A stretch of 64,000 nucleotides of DNA from Xenorhabdus thuongxuanensis (GCF_001908095.1 NZ_MKGR01000013.1:1-64000); one strand, 5' to 3'. Shown: positions 1 through 10,401, numbered from the stretch's first letter. Program-made: numbers and translations. Notes: generated by a model not told the origin, from the letters alone.

Positions 1-24
1 AGCCATGATCAAACTCTTCAATTA
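1..24 (-). rRNA. rrs: 16S ribosomal RNA, 5' end only (partial)
   Basis: The first two dozen bases are the reverse complement of the conserved 5' end of bacterial 16S rRNA (AATTGAAGAGTTTGATCATG on the minus strand). The gene runs leftwards out of the window, so only its tip is seen. The leader and promoters lie to its right, and clpB lies upstream on the same strand, which is the clpB-rrsG arrangement of E. coli. Confidence 0.93.
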
Positions 25-160
25 AAAGTTTGATGCTCAAAGAATTCTACTGTTAGTTCGTAATGAATTAACTGTCAGTCACTCTTCAAGACTTTAAATC
101 TTTTTGCCTTTCGGCTTGGATAAGTGTCTTGCGAGTGCCCACACAGATTGTCTGATTAAT

Positions 161-172
161 TTGTTAAAGAAC
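161..172 (-). promoter_or_regulatory. rRNA leader boxA antitermination site
   Basis: The minus strand reads GTTCTTTAACAA, a close match to the rrn boxA (TGCTCTTTAACA). It is followed by the enterobacterial leader text CAGACAATCTGTGTGGGCAC (131-154). In rrn operons boxA RNA recruits NusB/NusE for antitermination. The position between P2 and the 16S gene is canonical. Confidence 0.85.
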
Positions 173-212
173 GTTGGCAACCGGAAGTGGCCTTCGGGTT
201 GCGAGGCTGCGT

Positions 213-240
213 ATCTTACGCTATCCTCTTATTGTGTCAA
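213..240 (-). promoter_or_regulatory. rrn P2 promoter
   Basis: On the minus strand the -35 box TTGACA (235-240) is followed by a 16-bp spacer and the -10 box TAAGAT (213-218). This is the promoter nearer the 16S gene, matching the tandem P1/P2 design of enterobacterial rrn operons. Confidence 0.8.
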
Positions 241-311
241 GCCTTATTTTTCAGGGCCTTTCACGTTGTCATCCCGACAGGTTTGTGTGTTTGTCGTGAC
301 AACGGAAGCGC

Positions 312-339
312 ATTATAGGGAGTTTTGTGATACTGGCAA
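312..339 (-). promoter_or_regulatory. rrn P1 promoter
   Basis: The minus strand has TTGCCA (334-339), a 16-bp spacer and a perfect TATAAT (312-317), followed by the GC-rich discriminator GCGC. That is the hallmark of growth-rate and ppGpp-controlled rrn P1. The stretch just upstream (about 340-365) is A/T-rich like an UP element. The -10 context CTCCCTATAATGCGC is the same as in E. coli rrn P1 promoters. Confidence 0.85.
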
Positions 340-413
340 TAGTTATTTTGAAAAAAAGCCTCAACCGCTTATTTATCACCCAAAAAGCCCTGATTTGGTG
401 TTTTTCCAATCTA

Positions 414-448
414 CAAAAAGAAAAAAGAGGTGCAAAAAACACCTCTTA
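414..448 (-). terminator. Rho-independent terminator of clpB
   Basis: An 8-bp stem AAGAGGTG/CACCTCTT (425-432 with 440-447) is followed on the minus strand by a T-rich run. It sits about 23 bases past the clpB stop codon and before the rrn promoters. Confidence 0.8.
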
Positions 449-470
449 AAAACTTTCTAAGTAATCAATA

Positions 471-3044
471 TCATTGTGTTGCAACAATACGATTGTCTTC
501 TAACTCTAAAGTCACTAATTTACCTGGGATCAATTTGCCAGAAAGAATTTGCTGAGCCAGCGGATTTTCAATCTCTTGCTGGATAGCCCGTTTCAATGGA
601 CGAGCTCCATATACAGGATCGAAACCAGCTTCGCTTAGTTTTTCCAGTGCTTGAGATGTTATCTCCACCTGATAACCGTGCTCTTCCAAACGCTGATATA
701 AACGTTGCAATTGAATATTTGTAATAGATTTCAGATGCTCTTTTCCTAATGGGTGGAACACAACAACTTCATCAACACGGTTAATAAACTCAGGTCTGAA
801 ATGATGACCAACTACTTCCATCACCATATTTTTCATACCCACATAATCCAATGTACCAAAACGTTCTTGAATCATATCGGAACCTAAGTTGGAGGTCATA
901 ATCACAACCGTGTTACGAAAATCAACTGTTCTTCCCTGACCATCAGTCAAACGGCCATCATCCAATACCTGCAACAAGATATTGAAAACATCTGGGTGAG
1001 CTTTCTCTACTTCATCCAGCAAAATGACAGAATAAGGACGACGGCGCACCGCTTCCGTCAGATATCCCCCTTCTTCATATCCAACATATCCGGGAGGCGC
1101 TCCCACCAACCTTGAAACTGCATGTTTTTCCATAAACTCCGACATATCAATGCGTACCATAGCATCATCACTGTCGAATAAGAAATTAGCCAACGCCTTA
1201 CACAATTCTGTTTTACCCACCCCAGTCGGCCCCAAGAACATGAAAGAACCAATCGGACGATTGGGATCAGATAATCCCGCTCTGCTACGACGAATTGCAT
1301 TCGATACAGCATCAACAGCTTCATTCTGCCCTATTACGCGCTTATGCAATTCTTGCTCCATGCGCAGTAACTTATCTTTTTCACTTTCCAGCATTCTGGA
1401 TACAGGGATCCCTGTCCAGCGTGCGAGTATTTCAGCGATTTCAGCATCTGTGACTTTGTTACGCAGCAGCTTCATATGACGATTTTCTGCTGTTGTTGCT
1501 GTTGCTAAACGTTTTTCCAATTCCGGAATTTTTCCGTACTGAATTTCAGACATTTTAGCCAAGTCACCGCTACGGCGAGCTTTTTCTAATTCAATACGGG
1601 CATTTTCTAATTCAGCCTTAATATTCTGAGTACCACTAAGTTCAGCTTTCTCCGCTTTCCACTCTTCTTCCAATTCAGAATATTCACGTTCTTTTTCTGC
1701 TAATTCTTCGTTCAGCATCTCTAAACGTTTTTTACTGGCATCATCAGACTCTTTTTTCAGTGCCTGCTGCTCAAGCTTTAATTGAATAACGCGGCGCTCA
1801 AGGCGATCCAACGCTTCTGGTTTAGAATCCATCTGCATACGCAGGCTTGCCCCTGCTTCATCAATCAGATCAATGGCTTTATCAGGTAGCATACGATCAG
1901 AAATATAGCGATGAGATAATGTTGCAGCCGCCACGATTGCCGGATCAGTGATTTGGACGTGATGATGCAATTCATATCGCTCTTTCAATCCACGTAAAAT
2001 AGCAATCGTATCCTCAACCGTAGGTTCTGCCACATAAACTTTCTGGAAACGACGCTCTAAGGCCGCATCTTTTTCTATATACTGACGATACTCATCAAGT
2101 GTTGTTGCCCCAACGCAATGCAGTTCTCCACGAGCCAGAGCAGGTTTTAACATGTTACCAGCATCCATTGCACCTTCGGCTTTACCAGCTCCTACCATGG
2201 TATGCAATTCATCAATAAATAGAATGACTGAACCTTCCTGTTTGGCAAGATCGTTCAAAACACCTTTCAAACGCTCTTCGAATTCACCACGGTATTTAGC
2301 ACCAGCTAATAACGCTCCCATATCAAGAGACAGAACACGTTTATTTTTCAGCCCCTCAGGAACTTCACCATTGACAATACGCTGTGCTAAACCTTCAACA
2401 ATCGCGGTCTTCCCAACCCCTGGCTCACCAATGAGAACAGGGTTATTTTTGGTTCTTCGCTGCAATACCTGAATAGTTCGACGAATTTCTTCATCACGCC
2501 CAATCACAGGATCTAATTTACCTTGTTCGGCTCGTTCAGTCAGATCAATGGTATATTTCTTTAATGCTTGACGCTGATCTTCTGCGCCATGCTCATTCAC
2601 TTTTTCACCACCACGCATTTGTTCTATTGCCTTAGTGATTTTATCTTTAGTTGCACTCGCAGCTTTCAGCATGTCACTTAATGTTCCACGTTCTTCTATC
2701 GCTGCCAGGACAAAGAGTTCAGAAGAAATAAAGTTATCACCGGCTTTTTGTGCAAGTTTGTCACACAGGTTTAAATAACGTCCCAGTTCGTTGGATACTT
2801 GCACATCTCCACCATTGCCTTCTACTTTCGGCAATCGGTTCAGAGCCTGATTCAGTTGATTATTGAAGCTTCCCGTATCCACCCCTGCCGAGGCCAATAA
2901 AGGACGTACTGAACCGCCTTCTTGATTAATTAATGCACTCATCAAGTGGATAGGTTCTATAAATTGATTATCACGCCCTAATGCGAGAGATTGGGCGTCA
3001 GCGAGAGCAAGCTGGAATTTATTGGTAAGACGATCCAGACGCAT
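471..3044 (-). CDS. clpB: ATP-dependent disaggregase ClpB
   Basis: Cytosolic AAA+ Hsp100 chaperone that threads aggregated proteins through a hexameric ring together with DnaK/DnaJ/GrpE. The 857 residues equal the usual length. Order: Clp N-domain (about 1-145), first AAA module with Walker A GEPGVGKT at 206-213, a long coiled-coil M-domain (about 410-525, rich in K/E/L), and a second AAA module with Walker [10 protein letters not shown] sigma-32-like promoter lies upstream and a terminator downstream, so it is probably a single-gene heat-shock unit. Identification is secure from near-identity to E. coli ClpB. Confidence 0.99.
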   Translation of the reverse strand: MRLDRLTNKFQLALADAQSLALGRDNQFIEPIHLMSALINQEGGSVRPLLASAGVDTGSFNNQLNQALNRLPKVEGNGGDVQVSNELGRYLNLCDKLAQKAGDNFISSELFVLAAIEERGTLSDMLKAASATKDKITKAIEQMRGGEKVNEHGAEDQRQALKKYTIDLTERAEQGKLDPVIGRDEEIRRTIQVLQRRTKNNPVLIGEPGVGKTAIVEGLAQRIVNGEVPEGLKNKRVLSLDMGALLAGAKYRGEFEERLKGVLNDLAKQEGSVILFIDELHTMVGAGKAEGAMDAGNMLKPALARGELHCVGATTLDEYRQYIEKDAALERRFQKVYVAEPTVEDTIAILRGLKERYELHHHVQITDPAIVAAATLSHRYISDRMLPDKAIDLIDEAGASLRMQMDSKPEALDRLERRVIQLKLEQQALKKESDDASKKRLEMLNEELAEKEREYSELEEEWKAEKAELSGTQNIKAELENARIELEKARRSGDLAKMSEIQYGKIPELEKRLATATTAENRHMKLLRNKVTDAEIAEILARWTGIPVSRMLESEKDKLLRMEQELHKRVIGQNEAVDAVSNAIRRSRAGLSDPNRPIGSFMFLGPTGVGKTELCKALANFLFDSDDAMVRIDMSEFMEKHAVSRLVGAPPGYVGYEEGGYLTEAVRRRPYSVILLDEVEKAHPDVFNILLQVLDDGRLTDGQGRTVDFRNTVVIMTSNLGSDMIQERFGTLDYVGMKNMVMEVVGHHFRPEFINRVDEVVVFHPLGKEHLKSITNIQLQRLYQRLEEHGYQVEITSQALEKLSEAGFDPVYGARPLKRAIQQEIENPLAQQILSGKLIPGKLVTLELEDNRIVATQ

Positions 3045-3083
3045 AACACCTCCAATACTGGTCAGAATTTGCTACTGGAGACT

Positions 3084-3111
3084 AGATAAGGTCATTCCTT
3101 AAATATTCAAG
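3084..3111 (-). promoter_or_regulatory. Sigma-32-type heat-shock promoter of clpB
   Basis: The minus strand reads CTTGAA (3106-3111), a 14-bp spacer, then CCTTATCT (3084-3091). This fits the sigma-32 pattern CTTGAA-N13/14-CCCCATnT, with the -10 box degenerate. It lies about 40-65 bp upstream of the clpB start, and the layout resembles the known E. coli clpB promoter. Confidence 0.7.
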
Positions 3112-3173
3112 GTCTTCTGAAAAGTTAATTGGAAACTTACCGCTATACGCCAAAGATCGTCCTGTAAAGTAGG

Positions 3174-3905
3174 TTATCGCAACCAGATTAAAGTTGCCAT
3201 TCGCCCTGTATTACCATCACGACGATAGGAGAAAAAGTTTTTTTCCTCCGTGACAGTACATGCGGTTCCACCAAAAATCTCTGTGATTCCTACTGACTGC
3301 AATTTTAATTTAGCCAGTAAGTAAATATTTGCCAGAAACTTGTCACCATAAGGCGTGAAAGCTTGTTCTAGATCAGGATTGTTCGTAATGAAAGCCTCCC
3401 TAACCTCACTTCCTACCTCAAATTTTTCAGGGCCAATAGCAGGCCCCAACCACGCACGGATCATGCCAGGTTTTGCGCTAAATCGAGACACGGTATTCTC
3501 CAACACTCCGGCACATAATCCGCGCCATCCTGCATGAGCCGCTGCAACTTCATCACCAGAAATACTACAAAAAAGAACTGGCAAACAATCTGCTGTCATC
3601 ACAGCACAAACCTGATCAGGTATATTCGTGTAAACGGCATCGGCCTGATTATTCACCAATGGATGACCATCAAGTGTGATAACATGCGTTCCGTGTACTT
3701 GCTCCAACCATGTAGGCTGCTGCGGCAATTGGGCATATTCAACCAACAGCGTTCTATTCCGTTCCACGTATTCTGGAACATCCCCAACATGATTACCCAA
3801 GTTTAAACTGTCATATGGGAGTTGGCTTATTCCACCAAAACGGGTAGTACTGCAAGCGCCAACATTATCAGGCTGTGGCCAGTCAGGAAAAATCAGTGGC
3901 GTCAT
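3174..3905 (-). CDS. pgeF: Peptidoglycan editing factor / purine nucleoside phosphorylase (YfiH family)
   Basis: A 243-residue member of the DUF152 (formerly 'laccase domain') family. Family members act on purine nucleosides, and in E. coli PgeF keeps peptidoglycan stem composition correct. The metal triad expected of the family is visible: His71 (VHGTH), Cys107 (TADCLPV) and His124 (AAHAGWRG). It starts 4 bp after rluD ends, so the two are translated from one operon, as in E. coli. Length matches E. coli YfiH. Confidence 0.95.
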   Translation of the reverse strand: MTPLIFPDWPQPDNVGACSTTRFGGISQLPYDSLNLGNHVGDVPEYVERNRTLLVEYAQLPQQPTWLEQVHGTHVITLDGHPLVNNQADAVYTNIPDQVCAVMTADCLPVLFCSISGDEVAAAHAGWRGLCAGVLENTVSRFSAKPGMIRAWLGPAIGPEKFEVGSEVREAFITNNPDLEQAFTPYGDKFLANIYLLAKLKLQSVGITEIFGGTACTVTEEKNFFSYRRDGNTGRMATLIWLR

Positions 3906-3909
3906 TTAC

Positions 3910-4887
3910 CTACCAATCCATCTCGTCTTTGAAAGTCTCAGCATCCACTTTCATCACTTCAATCAACTTAACCATATCGTCCGGTAATGGAGCATGCCAT
4001 TCCATCTCAATTCCAGTGATCGGATGGTAAAGACGTAACATGGTTGCATGCAATGCCTGGCGATCAAAATTGCGCATCACTTCGCGAAATTCGTCAGAAG
4101 CCCCTTTTAAGGGACGAGGGCGTCCACCGTACAGAGGATCACCCACCAACGGGTGTTTTATATGTGCCATATGCACACGAATTTGGTGTGTTCTGCCTGT
4201 CTCCAAACGCAGACGCAATCGAGTATGTGCCCGGAAATGTTCCATAATACGGTAATGGGTAACAGCAGGTTTACCCATAGGGTGTACTGCCATGTGTGTG
4301 CGTTTTGTTGGATGACGGGAGATAGGTTCTTCTACCGTTCCTCCAGCCGTCATACGTCCCAAAGCAACCGCTTCATATTCACGAGTTATTTCACGTAATT
4401 GCAAAGATTCTACCAACCGCGTTTGTGCCGGAACGTTTTTTGCCACAACCATTAGCCCTGTCGTATCTTTGTCAAGACGATGAACAATACCTGCGCGGGG
4501 AACATCTGCAATTTCAGGATAATGATATAATAAGGCATTCAACACTGTACCGTCAGGATTACCTGCTCCCGGATGAACAACCAAATCACGTGGTTTATTG
4601 ATTACCAAAATATCGTCATCTTCATAGACAATATTCAGTTCGATATCCTGAGGCTCCCAACGTGCATCTTCTTCAATGATAGCGTCAACGGAGATTTCTT
4701 CACCTCCCAGGACTTTTTCTTTTGGTTTGCTAACTAATTTGCCATTAACTTGAACTTTATTATCCAAGATCCACTCTTTTATACGTGACCTGGAGTAATC
4801 AGGGAACAATTCAGCCAAAGCTTGATCTAAACGTTGACCAAGCTGAGATTCAGCGACTATTGCATTAAGTCGGATTTGTTGTGCCAT
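3910..4887 (-). CDS. rluD: 23S rRNA pseudouridine synthase D
   Basis: Makes pseudouridines 1911/1915/1917 in helix 69 of 23S rRNA, needed for normal 50S assembly. The 325-residue protein has an N-terminal S4 RNA-binding domain (about 17-75) and a RluA-type catalytic domain with the HRLDKDT motif, placing the catalytic Asp at residue 139. It is first gene of the rluD-pgeF operon and is divergent from bamD, the usual enterobacterial arrangement. Confidence 0.98.
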   Translation of the reverse strand: MAQQIRLNAIVAESQLGQRLDQALAELFPDYSRSRIKEWILDNKVQVNGKLVSKPKEKVLGGEEISVDAIIEEDARWEPQDIELNIVYEDDDILVINKPRDLVVHPGAGNPDGTVLNALLYHYPEIADVPRAGIVHRLDKDTTGLMVVAKNVPAQTRLVESLQLREITREYEAVALGRMTAGGTVEEPISRHPTKRTHMAVHPMGKPAVTHYRIMEHFRAHTRLRLRLETGRTHQIRVHMAHIKHPLVGDPLYGGRPRPLKGASDEFREVMRNFDRQALHATMLRLYHPITGIEMEWHAPLPDDMVKLIEVMKVDAETFKDEMDW

Positions 4888-5025
4888 ATATAACTTCTAT
4901 ATTTTACGTTGAGTTTTGACGGCGAAGCCGTTTCATTTAAAATAGTGTGCTATTGTAACCCCATATTTTGCCGGGAGCTTCACGGACAGTCTCCCAGAAA
5001 ACACTCAGAGGATAATCAACACGTG

Positions 5026-5757
5026 ATGATTCGCATGAAATATCTGGTGGCAGCGACCACATTGAGCCTGGTTCTATCTGGATGCTCCAGCAATAAGGAT
5101 GCTGTTCCTGATATCCCGCCATCTCAAATTTATTCAATTGGGCAGGAAAAGCTGCAAGAAGGTAACTATAAAGCGGCTATCAAGCAATTGGAATCCCTCG
5201 ATAACCGATATCCTTTTGGCCCGTACTCTCAGCAAGTTCAGCTTGATCTGATCTATGCCTATTACAAATCAGCGGAATACCCACTGGCTCTCGCATCCAT
5301 TGACCGTTTCATGCGCCTGAATCCAACCCATCCTAATATCGACTATGTGCTCTATATGCGTGGTTTAGTCTCGCTAGCTTTGGATGACAGCCTATTACAA
5401 GGCCTTTTCAACATTGATCGATCAAATCGTGATCCTGAACATGCCCGTGCTGCATTCCGTGATTTCAACCAACTGGTGCGCTATTATCCAAACAGTCAGT
5501 ATTCAACTGATGCTACCAAGCGGTTAATATTCCTCAAAGAACGTTTAGCCAAATATGAACTTGCTGTTGTGCAATATTACACTAAACGCAGTGCTTACGT
5601 GGCTGTCGTCAATCGGGTAGAACAGATGCTACGAGACTATCCTGATACTAATGCAAGTCGGAAAGCACTCCCTTATATGGAATTAGCTTATAAAGAATTA
5701 GGATTGACGGCTGAAGCCAATAAAGTGGCACAACTGATCGCTGCCAACCCCGTATAA
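5026..5757 (+). CDS. bamD: Outer-membrane assembly lipoprotein BamD
   Basis: Essential periplasm-facing lipoprotein of the BAM complex, which inserts beta-barrels into the outer membrane. The product begins [12 protein letters not shown] with a lipobox LSGC (lipidated Cys20), followed by TPR-like helices across the remaining 223 residues. The reading frame is open upstream to 4909, but that 39-residue extension lacks similarity to BamD and would bury the signal peptide; the start at 5026 gives 243 residues, against 245 in E. coli. It is divergent from rluD and followed by a terminator. Confidence 0.97.
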   Translation: MIRMKYLVAATTLSLVLSGCSSNKDAVPDIPPSQIYSIGQEKLQEGNYKAAIKQLESLDNRYPFGPYSQQVQLDLIYAYYKSAEYPLALASIDRFMRLNPTHPNIDYVLYMRGLVSLALDDSLLQGLFNIDRSNRDPEHARAAFRDFNQLVRYYPNSQYSTDATKRLIFLKERLAKYELAVVQYYTKRSAYVAVVNRVEQMLRDYPDTNASRKALPYMELAYKELGLTAEANKVAQLIAANPV

Positions 5758-5790
5758 AATCTCATCCCATTAAATTTGAATAGGTGATCG

Positions 5791-5820
5791 AAAACAGCAG
5801 CTAAATGGCTGCTGTTTTTA
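5791..5820 (+). terminator. Rho-independent terminator of bamD
   Basis: A 10-bp stem AAAACAGCAG/CTGCTGTTTT (5791-5800 with 5809-5818) with an 8-base loop runs into a T tract, 34 bases after the bamD stop. Confidence 0.85.
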
Positions 5821-6152
5821 TATCTATTGCTATTGTTTTTATCTAATAGTGAAGCTGCTAGGGTTATATCGTTGCCAAGAATATCACTGCTGGGAGTGTG
5901 ATTTTTGTAAGACTTGCCTTTTTATTCTATTTAGTTAACCAACAAACTGAATGCATTCGCACATTTTGGTCATATTTGGCTGTATCTTCATTATTTTTAC
6001 CCTGAAAATAATTCATTTCTTGTAACTATAACTCTATTTAATAATCCCATAACTGACCAATAATGACGCATAACTCCTCCCTTAGCAACAAATATTCTCC
6101 ATATCTTCCTTGGCTATCACAATTCCGTCACTTACTGCCAAAATCACCCAAT
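5821..6152. other. Non-coding stretch between bamD and raiA
   Basis: About 330 bases of AT-rich DNA without a credible gene. The only structure I see is a weak 5-bp stem ATCAC/GTGAT followed by TTTTT (5883-5906), which could be a minor terminator. Nothing else stands out. Confidence 0.5.
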
Positions 6153-6197
6153 AAAAGTGATTTAGATCATTCTTTTTATACAAAATGGCGCTATGCT
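6153..6197 (+). promoter_or_regulatory. Putative CRP-activated promoter of raiA
   Basis: A 22-bp CRP-like site (6153-6174) has the core AGTGA-TTTAGA-TCATT, close to TGTGA-N6-TCACA. A -10 box TATGCT lies at 6192-6197. With transcription starting near 6204 the CRP site would be centred about 40 bp upstream, the class II position where CRP replaces the -35 element. E. coli raiA is reported to be CRP-activated. No good -35 box is present, which fits. Confidence 0.6.
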
Positions 6198-6237
6198 GAA
6201 TACATCAAAGACGGAGTAACATCAAAGAGGTAACTAT

Positions 6238-6570
6238 ATGTTAGTGAATATTACCAGCAAACAAATGGAAATTACCCCCGCAATTCGTAGCCATGTAGAA
6301 GACCGTCTAAGTAAGTTGAGCAAATGGCAAGTCAATCTAATCAATCCACATATCGTACTATCAAAAGAGCCGCAAGGATTCTTGGTTGATGCCACAATTG
6401 GCACACCGAATGGCACGTTAGTGGCTAGCGCCAAACATGAAGATATGTACGCAGCAATCAATGATCTGTTGACAAAATTAGAACGCCAACTCAATAAAGT
6501 GCAGCATAAAGCTGAAGCTCGCCGCACAGACAATAGTGTTAAAGAGTCCAATCTCAACTTAGAAGTATAA
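6238..6570 (+). CDS. raiA: Ribosome-associated translation inhibitor RaiA (protein Y)
   Basis: A 110-residue HPF/RaiA-family cold-shock and stationary-phase factor that sits in the 30S decoding channel and blocks tRNA binding; RaiA also opposes 100S dimer formation. The sequence runs [20 protein letters not shown] and contains the family motif SKEPQGF; it is slightly shorter than the 113-residue E. coli protein. It has its own promoter, a ribosome binding site AGAGG at 6226-6230 and a terminator. In Salmonella the raiA 3' UTR yields the small RNA RaiZ; a homologue could come from 6530-6615 here, but I cannot verify that. Confidence 0.96.
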   Translation: MLVNITSKQMEITPAIRSHVEDRLSKLSKWQVNLINPHIVLSKEPQGFLVDATIGTPNGTLVASAKHEDMYAAINDLLTKLERQLNKVQHKAEARRTDNSVKESNLNLEV

Positions 6571-6590
6571 TTTCCCCTGATTCTTATCCT

Positions 6591-6616
6591 AACGCGCTCA
6601 ATGAGCGCGTTTTTAC
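6591..6616 (+). terminator. Rho-independent terminator of raiA
   Basis: A very stable GC-rich palindrome AACGCGCTC/GAGCGCGTT is followed by TTTT, 20 bases after the raiA stop. Confidence 0.85.
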
Positions 6617-6694
6617 TGCCTGTTGACACTCCAAGCTAAATAGGTTAATTAAAATACATTATTGAAACCATAAAGTAATGTGCTAACAGACTAA

Positions 6695-6745
6695 ATGATT
6701 ATCAAACCGTGTTTCTTATTTTTCTTTTTTTTCACCTTCTCATAA
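6695..6745 (+). CDS. pheL: pheA leader peptide PheL
   Basis: A 16-residue ORF, MIIKPCFLFFFFFTFS, holding seven phenylalanine codons (five consecutive), located upstream of pheA exactly where E. coli has pheL. Ribosome stalling at Phe codons when charged tRNA-Phe is scarce would favour the antiterminator and let pheA be transcribed. The stop codon at 6743-6745 directly precedes the GGAGG segment that can pair with the terminator arm. Confidence 0.93.
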   Translation: MIIKPCFLFFFFFTFS

Positions 6746-6817
6746 GGAGGTTATTTCGTTTTAAAAAAAATTTAAGAAGACGAATAAAAAGCCTCCCATC
6801 AACAGGGAGGTTTTTTT
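6746..6817 (+). terminator. Attenuator of pheA (terminator and antiterminator)
   Basis: The terminator stem is CCTCCC (6792-6797) with GGGAGG (6805-6810), followed by seven T. A competing antiterminator can form between GGAGG (6746-6750), just after the pheL stop, and CCTCC (6792-6796). This is the expected layout of Phe-dependent transcription attenuation. Confidence 0.85.
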
Positions 6818-6875
6818 GTTTTACTGATCCACGATGCACAGGCTACACTCATGATAAGAATGTCAGGAATATATT

Positions 6876-8030
6876 ATGGAACGAGATTTAGTTAGTTTAC
6901 GAGAAGAAATTAGCCATATTGATGCAGAATTGCTGGATTTGCTTGCTAAACGCCGAAAATTAGCCAGTGACATCGCCCAGACAAAACTGCACGATAATCG
7001 CCCTATCCGAGATAAAAACCGTGAACGAGAGTTATTAGGCATATTGATTGATAAAGGAAAATCACGTGGATTAGATGGATTTTACATTACACGATTATTT
7101 CAAATGATCATTGAGGATTCTGTTCTCACTCAACAAGCGTTATTACAGCAACATCTGAATCAGACACCTTACGATTCTGCCCGTATTACTTTTCTGGGGC
7201 CAAAAGGTTCATATTCTCATATTGCAGCTCGACAATTTGCTGCCCGTCACTTTAATCAGTTGGTTGAGTGCAGTTGTCACAAATTCTCAGATATTTTCTC
7301 ACTGGTTGAGATTGGTCAGGCTGATTATGGCATCCTGCCACTGGAAAATACCAGCTCAGGGGCAATTAATGAGGTTTATGATTTATTGCAACATACCCCC
7401 TTATCCCTTGTTGGAGAGATAACTCTACCAATCAACCACTGTCTATTGATTACGGGACAAACTGACATATCAAGGATAAAAACCGTCTATAGCCATTCCC
7501 AACCTTTTCAACAATGTAGCCAATATCTCAATAAATATCCTGACTGGAATATTGTCTACTGTGAAAGCACTGCTGCTGCTATGCAAAAAGTAGCTGAACT
7601 TAACTCACCAGAAATAGCCGCATTAGGCAGTGAGGCTGGCGGTGCTTTCTATGGATTACATGTTTTAGAAAACAACTTGGCAAATCAGCAAGAGAATAGT
7701 ACTCGCTTTATTGTTGTTTCCCGCAAATCTATTGACGTATCCGAGCAAGTTCCGGCTAAAACCACTTTCATTATGTCAACCGGACAGCAAGCAGGAGCAC
7801 TGGTTGATGCTCTTATTATCCTAAAGAAACACGATATCCCCATGAGTAAATTGGAGTCTCGCCCAATAAATGGCAAACCGTGGGAAGAGATGTTTTATAT
7901 TGATGTGCAAGCCAATCAGCGTTCCATAAAAATGCAACAAGCATTAAAAGAGCTGACAAAAATCACTCACTTTCTGAAAGTGTTAGGATCTTACCCATCG
8001 GAAAATGTTATTCCTATTGATCCTATCTAA
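6876..8030 (+). CDS. pheA: Bifunctional chorismate mutase / prephenate dehydratase
   Basis: Converts chorismate to prephenate and then to phenylpyruvate, the committed path to phenylalanine. The 384-residue protein has an AroQ-type mutase domain (about 1-90), a dehydratase domain (about 103-285, with the TRF motif near its end), and a C-terminal ACT domain. The phenylalanine-binding motifs GALV and ESRP are both present, so feedback inhibition is expected. It is preceded by pheL and the attenuator. The start has AGGA at 6865-6868. Confidence 0.98.
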   Translation: MERDLVSLREEISHIDAELLDLLAKRRKLASDIAQTKLHDNRPIRDKNRERELLGILIDKGKSRGLDGFYITRLFQMIIEDSVLTQQALLQQHLNQTPYDSARITFLGPKGSYSHIAARQFAARHFNQLVECSCHKFSDIFSLVEIGQADYGILPLENTSSGAINEVYDLLQHTPLSLVGEITLPINHCLLITGQTDISRIKTVYSHSQPFQQCSQYLNKYPDWNIVYCESTAAAMQKVAELNSPEIAALGSEAGGAFYGLHVLENNLANQQENSTRFIVVSRKSIDVSEQVPAKTTFIMSTGQQAGALVDALIILKKHDIPMSKLESRPINGKPWEEMFYIDVQANQRSIKMQQALKELTKITHFLKVLGSYPSENVIPIDPI

Positions 8031-8038
8031 AGTAAAAG

Positions 8039-8068
8039 ACAAAACCGGATGAAAATATCCGGTTTTAA
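8039..8068. terminator. Bidirectional terminator between pheA and tyrA
   Basis: A 10-bp perfect stem AAAACCGGAT/ATCCGGTTTT (8041-8050 with 8057-8066) is flanked by A on the left and T on the right. It lies between the convergent pheA and aroF-tyrA units and can end both. Confidence 0.85.
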
Positions 8069-8076
8069 AATGAAAT

Positions 8077-9198
8077 CTATACTCGGTTGTCATTAGCCTG
8101 CTGCAAAAGCACTCGACTTTCCTTCATAAATCGGGTTGCTTCATCACCAAACCAATCAGTTACCTGGTTAAAGTTCTCAATAAAAGCTGACTTATCTTGA
8201 TGTTCCAATATTTCCAATGCCTGCCCGAAACTTTGGTAATACCGACGGATAAGTGCAATATTTTCGGGACTAGACATAATAATATCAGCATACAGTTGAG
8301 GATCTTGTGCGAATAATCGTCCTACCATCGCTAGCTCTAATCGATAGATCGGCGAAGATAATGAAAGCAATTGCTGTAAATCGATATCTTCTTTTGCAAG
8401 ATGCCGTCCGTAAGAAAAAGTAGTGAAATGGCGCAGTGCCTGGATGAATCCCATATTTTTATCATGCTTTTCTGCGGTAATTTGATGCAATCTCGCTCCC
8501 CATACCGATATCTGTTCCAAAAACCATTGATACGATTCTGAATGACGTCCATCACAATACACTACTAATTGCTTAGCAAAGCTACCTACATCTGGTCCAA
8601 ACATAGGATGCAACCCTAAAACAGGTCCTTGATGTACTTCAAGCATCGCATTTAATGGTCTTTGCTTGATTGAAGCCAAATCAACTAAAATGCACTGTTC
8701 TGGTAAAGGAGGTAATCGACGAATAATTTTCTCTGTCAAGTGGATGGGAACACTAACAATCACCATCCCTGCCCCAGCTAATATATGTTCGGCGTTATCC
8801 CAATCATCAGCTTCTAGCACCTTGACTTCATAGCCAGACAGCGTCAATAATCGACTGAATAATTGCCCCATTTTGCCTAAGCCACCTACAATGACTACAG
8901 GCCCCAAATGAGTACCGAGTTTTTTAAAGCCTTTGTTATTTTCATTGACATAAGACTCTCGCATAATTCGACGTAAGATATCTTCAATCAAATCAGGCGG
9001 AATTCCCATGTTTTCCGCCTCCTGACGGCGGGAGGACAACATGTCTGCCTCCCTATCAGGAGCATAAATCGGTAAGCCAAGCTGACTTTTAACTTCACCA
9101 ACTTGTGCTACCAGATTCATTCTTTTCGCTAGCAAGGATACTAAGGCTTTATCTACCTCATCAATTTGAGTTCTCAGTTGTGATAATTCTGCCGTCAT
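8077..9198 (-). CDS. tyrA: Bifunctional chorismate mutase / prephenate dehydrogenase
   Basis: Converts chorismate via prephenate to 4-hydroxyphenylpyruvate for tyrosine. The 373 residues comprise an N-terminal AroQ mutase domain (about 1-90) and an NAD-dependent dehydrogenase with the Rossmann motif GGLGKMG near residue 105. It lies 5 bp downstream of aroF in the same operon, as in E. coli, and is convergent with pheA, so the Phe and Tyr branches from chorismate sit back to back. Confidence 0.98.
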   Translation of the reverse strand: MTAELSQLRTQIDEVDKALVSLLAKRMNLVAQVGEVKSQLGLPIYAPDREADMLSSRRQEAENMGIPPDLIEDILRRIMRESYVNENNKGFKKLGTHLGPVVIVGGLGKMGQLFSRLLTLSGYEVKVLEADDWDNAEHILAGAGMVIVSVPIHLTEKIIRRLPPLPEQCILVDLASIKQRPLNAMLEVHQGPVLGLHPMFGPDVGSFAKQLVVYCDGRHSESYQWFLEQISVWGARLHQITAEKHDKNMGFIQALRHFTTFSYGRHLAKEDIDLQQLLSLSSPIYRLELAMVGRLFAQDPQLYADIIMSSPENIALIRRYYQSFGQALEILEHQDKSAFIENFNQVTDWFGDEATRFMKESRVLLQQANDNRV

Positions 9199-9203
9199 AT
9201 TGA

Positions 9204-10298
9204 TTATCCTGCTTTTTCCATCATTACATTTCGATTAGCCAAATAAGGGGCGATTTGTTGATGCAGTTTTCTCAATATTTGCTCCGTAGTCTGCCAGCTA
9301 ATACAAGCGTCAGTTACCGAAATACCATATTTCATATTAGAACGAAGCTGTTCGGAGGATTGATTACCTTCATTGATATGGCTTTCCAACATAATCCCAA
9401 TGATGGATTGATTTCCGGACATAATCTGTTCAGCAACAGAATCCACAACAATACTCTGGCGACGAAAATCTTTATTGGAATTACCGTGACTGCAATCAAT
9501 CATCAGTGATGGTATCAACCCTGCTTTAATCATTTGGCGTTCACAATCAGCAACATGTTCTGCACTGTAATTCGGTACTACACCGCCACGCAATATCACA
9601 TGTCCATTCGGATTACCCTTAGTTTGTAGCAAACAAACTTGGCCTGACTGATTTATCCCCATAAAGCGATGAGGCATTGCTGCTGCTTTCATGGCGTTAA
9701 TTGCGGTATTCAAATTACCATCTGTGCCATTTTTAAATCCGACTGGTACAGATAGCCCTGATGCCATTTCACGATGAGTTTGAGATTCAGTTGTTCTAGC
9801 GCCAATTGCTGACCAGCTAAATAGATCCCCTAAGTATTGTGGATTATTGGGATCAAGTGCCTCATTAGCCAAAGGCAATCCCATTTCTACCAGGTTCAAC
9901 AACAGGCGACGGGCAATATGCAGCCCCGCATCCATATCAAATGAACCATCCATATAGGGATCATTAATTAGCCCTTTCCAACCAACGGTTGTACGAGGCT
10001 TTTCAAAATAGACACGCATAACAATATACAGACAATCACTCAATTCAACAGAAAGCGCCTTCAAACGGCGAGCATAATCCAGAGCAGCATCCACATCATG
10101 AATTGAACATGGACCACATACCACTAATAAACGAGGATCACGATGCTGAATAATGTCAGCGATGGTATTACGCGCGTTTGTGATGGCATGTCGATCATGG
10201 CTATTCAACGGATATTTCTGTTTCAACTCTTCCGGTGTGATAAGGACTTGCTCATCAAGGATGTGAACGTTATTCAGAGCGTCTTTTTGCACGATCAT
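9204..10298 (-). CDS. aroF: 3-deoxy-7-phosphoheptulonate synthase, Tyr-sensitive type
   Basis: First step of the shikimate pathway: phosphoenolpyruvate plus erythrose 4-phosphate gives DAHP. The 364-residue class I enzyme carries VCGPCSIHD with its metal-ligand Cys and the RTTESQTHR segment. Assignment to the Tyr-sensitive isoenzyme rests on the operon with tyrA and the TyrR box upstream, more than on residues. It is slightly longer than E. coli AroF (356). Confidence 0.94.
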   Translation of the reverse strand: MIVQKDALNNVHILDEQVLITPEELKQKYPLNSHDRHAITNARNTIADIIQHRDPRLLVVCGPCSIHDVDAALDYARRLKALSVELSDCLYIVMRVYFEKPRTTVGWKGLINDPYMDGSFDMDAGLHIARRLLLNLVEMGLPLANEALDPNNPQYLGDLFSWSAIGARTTESQTHREMASGLSVPVGFKNGTDGNLNTAINAMKAAAMPHRFMGINQSGQVCLLQTKGNPNGHVILRGGVVPNYSAEHVADCERQMIKAGLIPSLMIDCSHGNSNKDFRRQSIVVDSVAEQIMSGNQSIIGIMLESHINEGNQSSEQLRSNMKYGISVTDACISWQTTEQILRKLHQQIAPYLANRNVMMEKAG

Positions 10299-10401
10299 TT
10301 CTACCTGCCTTGTCTGTTTAATGTTTGTCTAAGTGTCTGGTGAATAACATACCATGAGACGTAAAGAATACAATCCAAAAACGTAAATATTCACTATAAA
10401 A

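Noticed and set aside
104-460. 118-codon ORF on the plus strand
   Set aside because: It overlaps the rrn leader, both rrn promoters and the clpB terminator; no recognisable protein.
4909-5025. N-terminal extension of bamD
   Set aside because: It would put 39 unrelated residues ahead of the lipoprotein signal; the E. coli start aligns at 5026.
6234-6629. 131-codon ORF antisense to raiA
   Set aside because: It is a shadow of raiA and runs through the raiA terminator.
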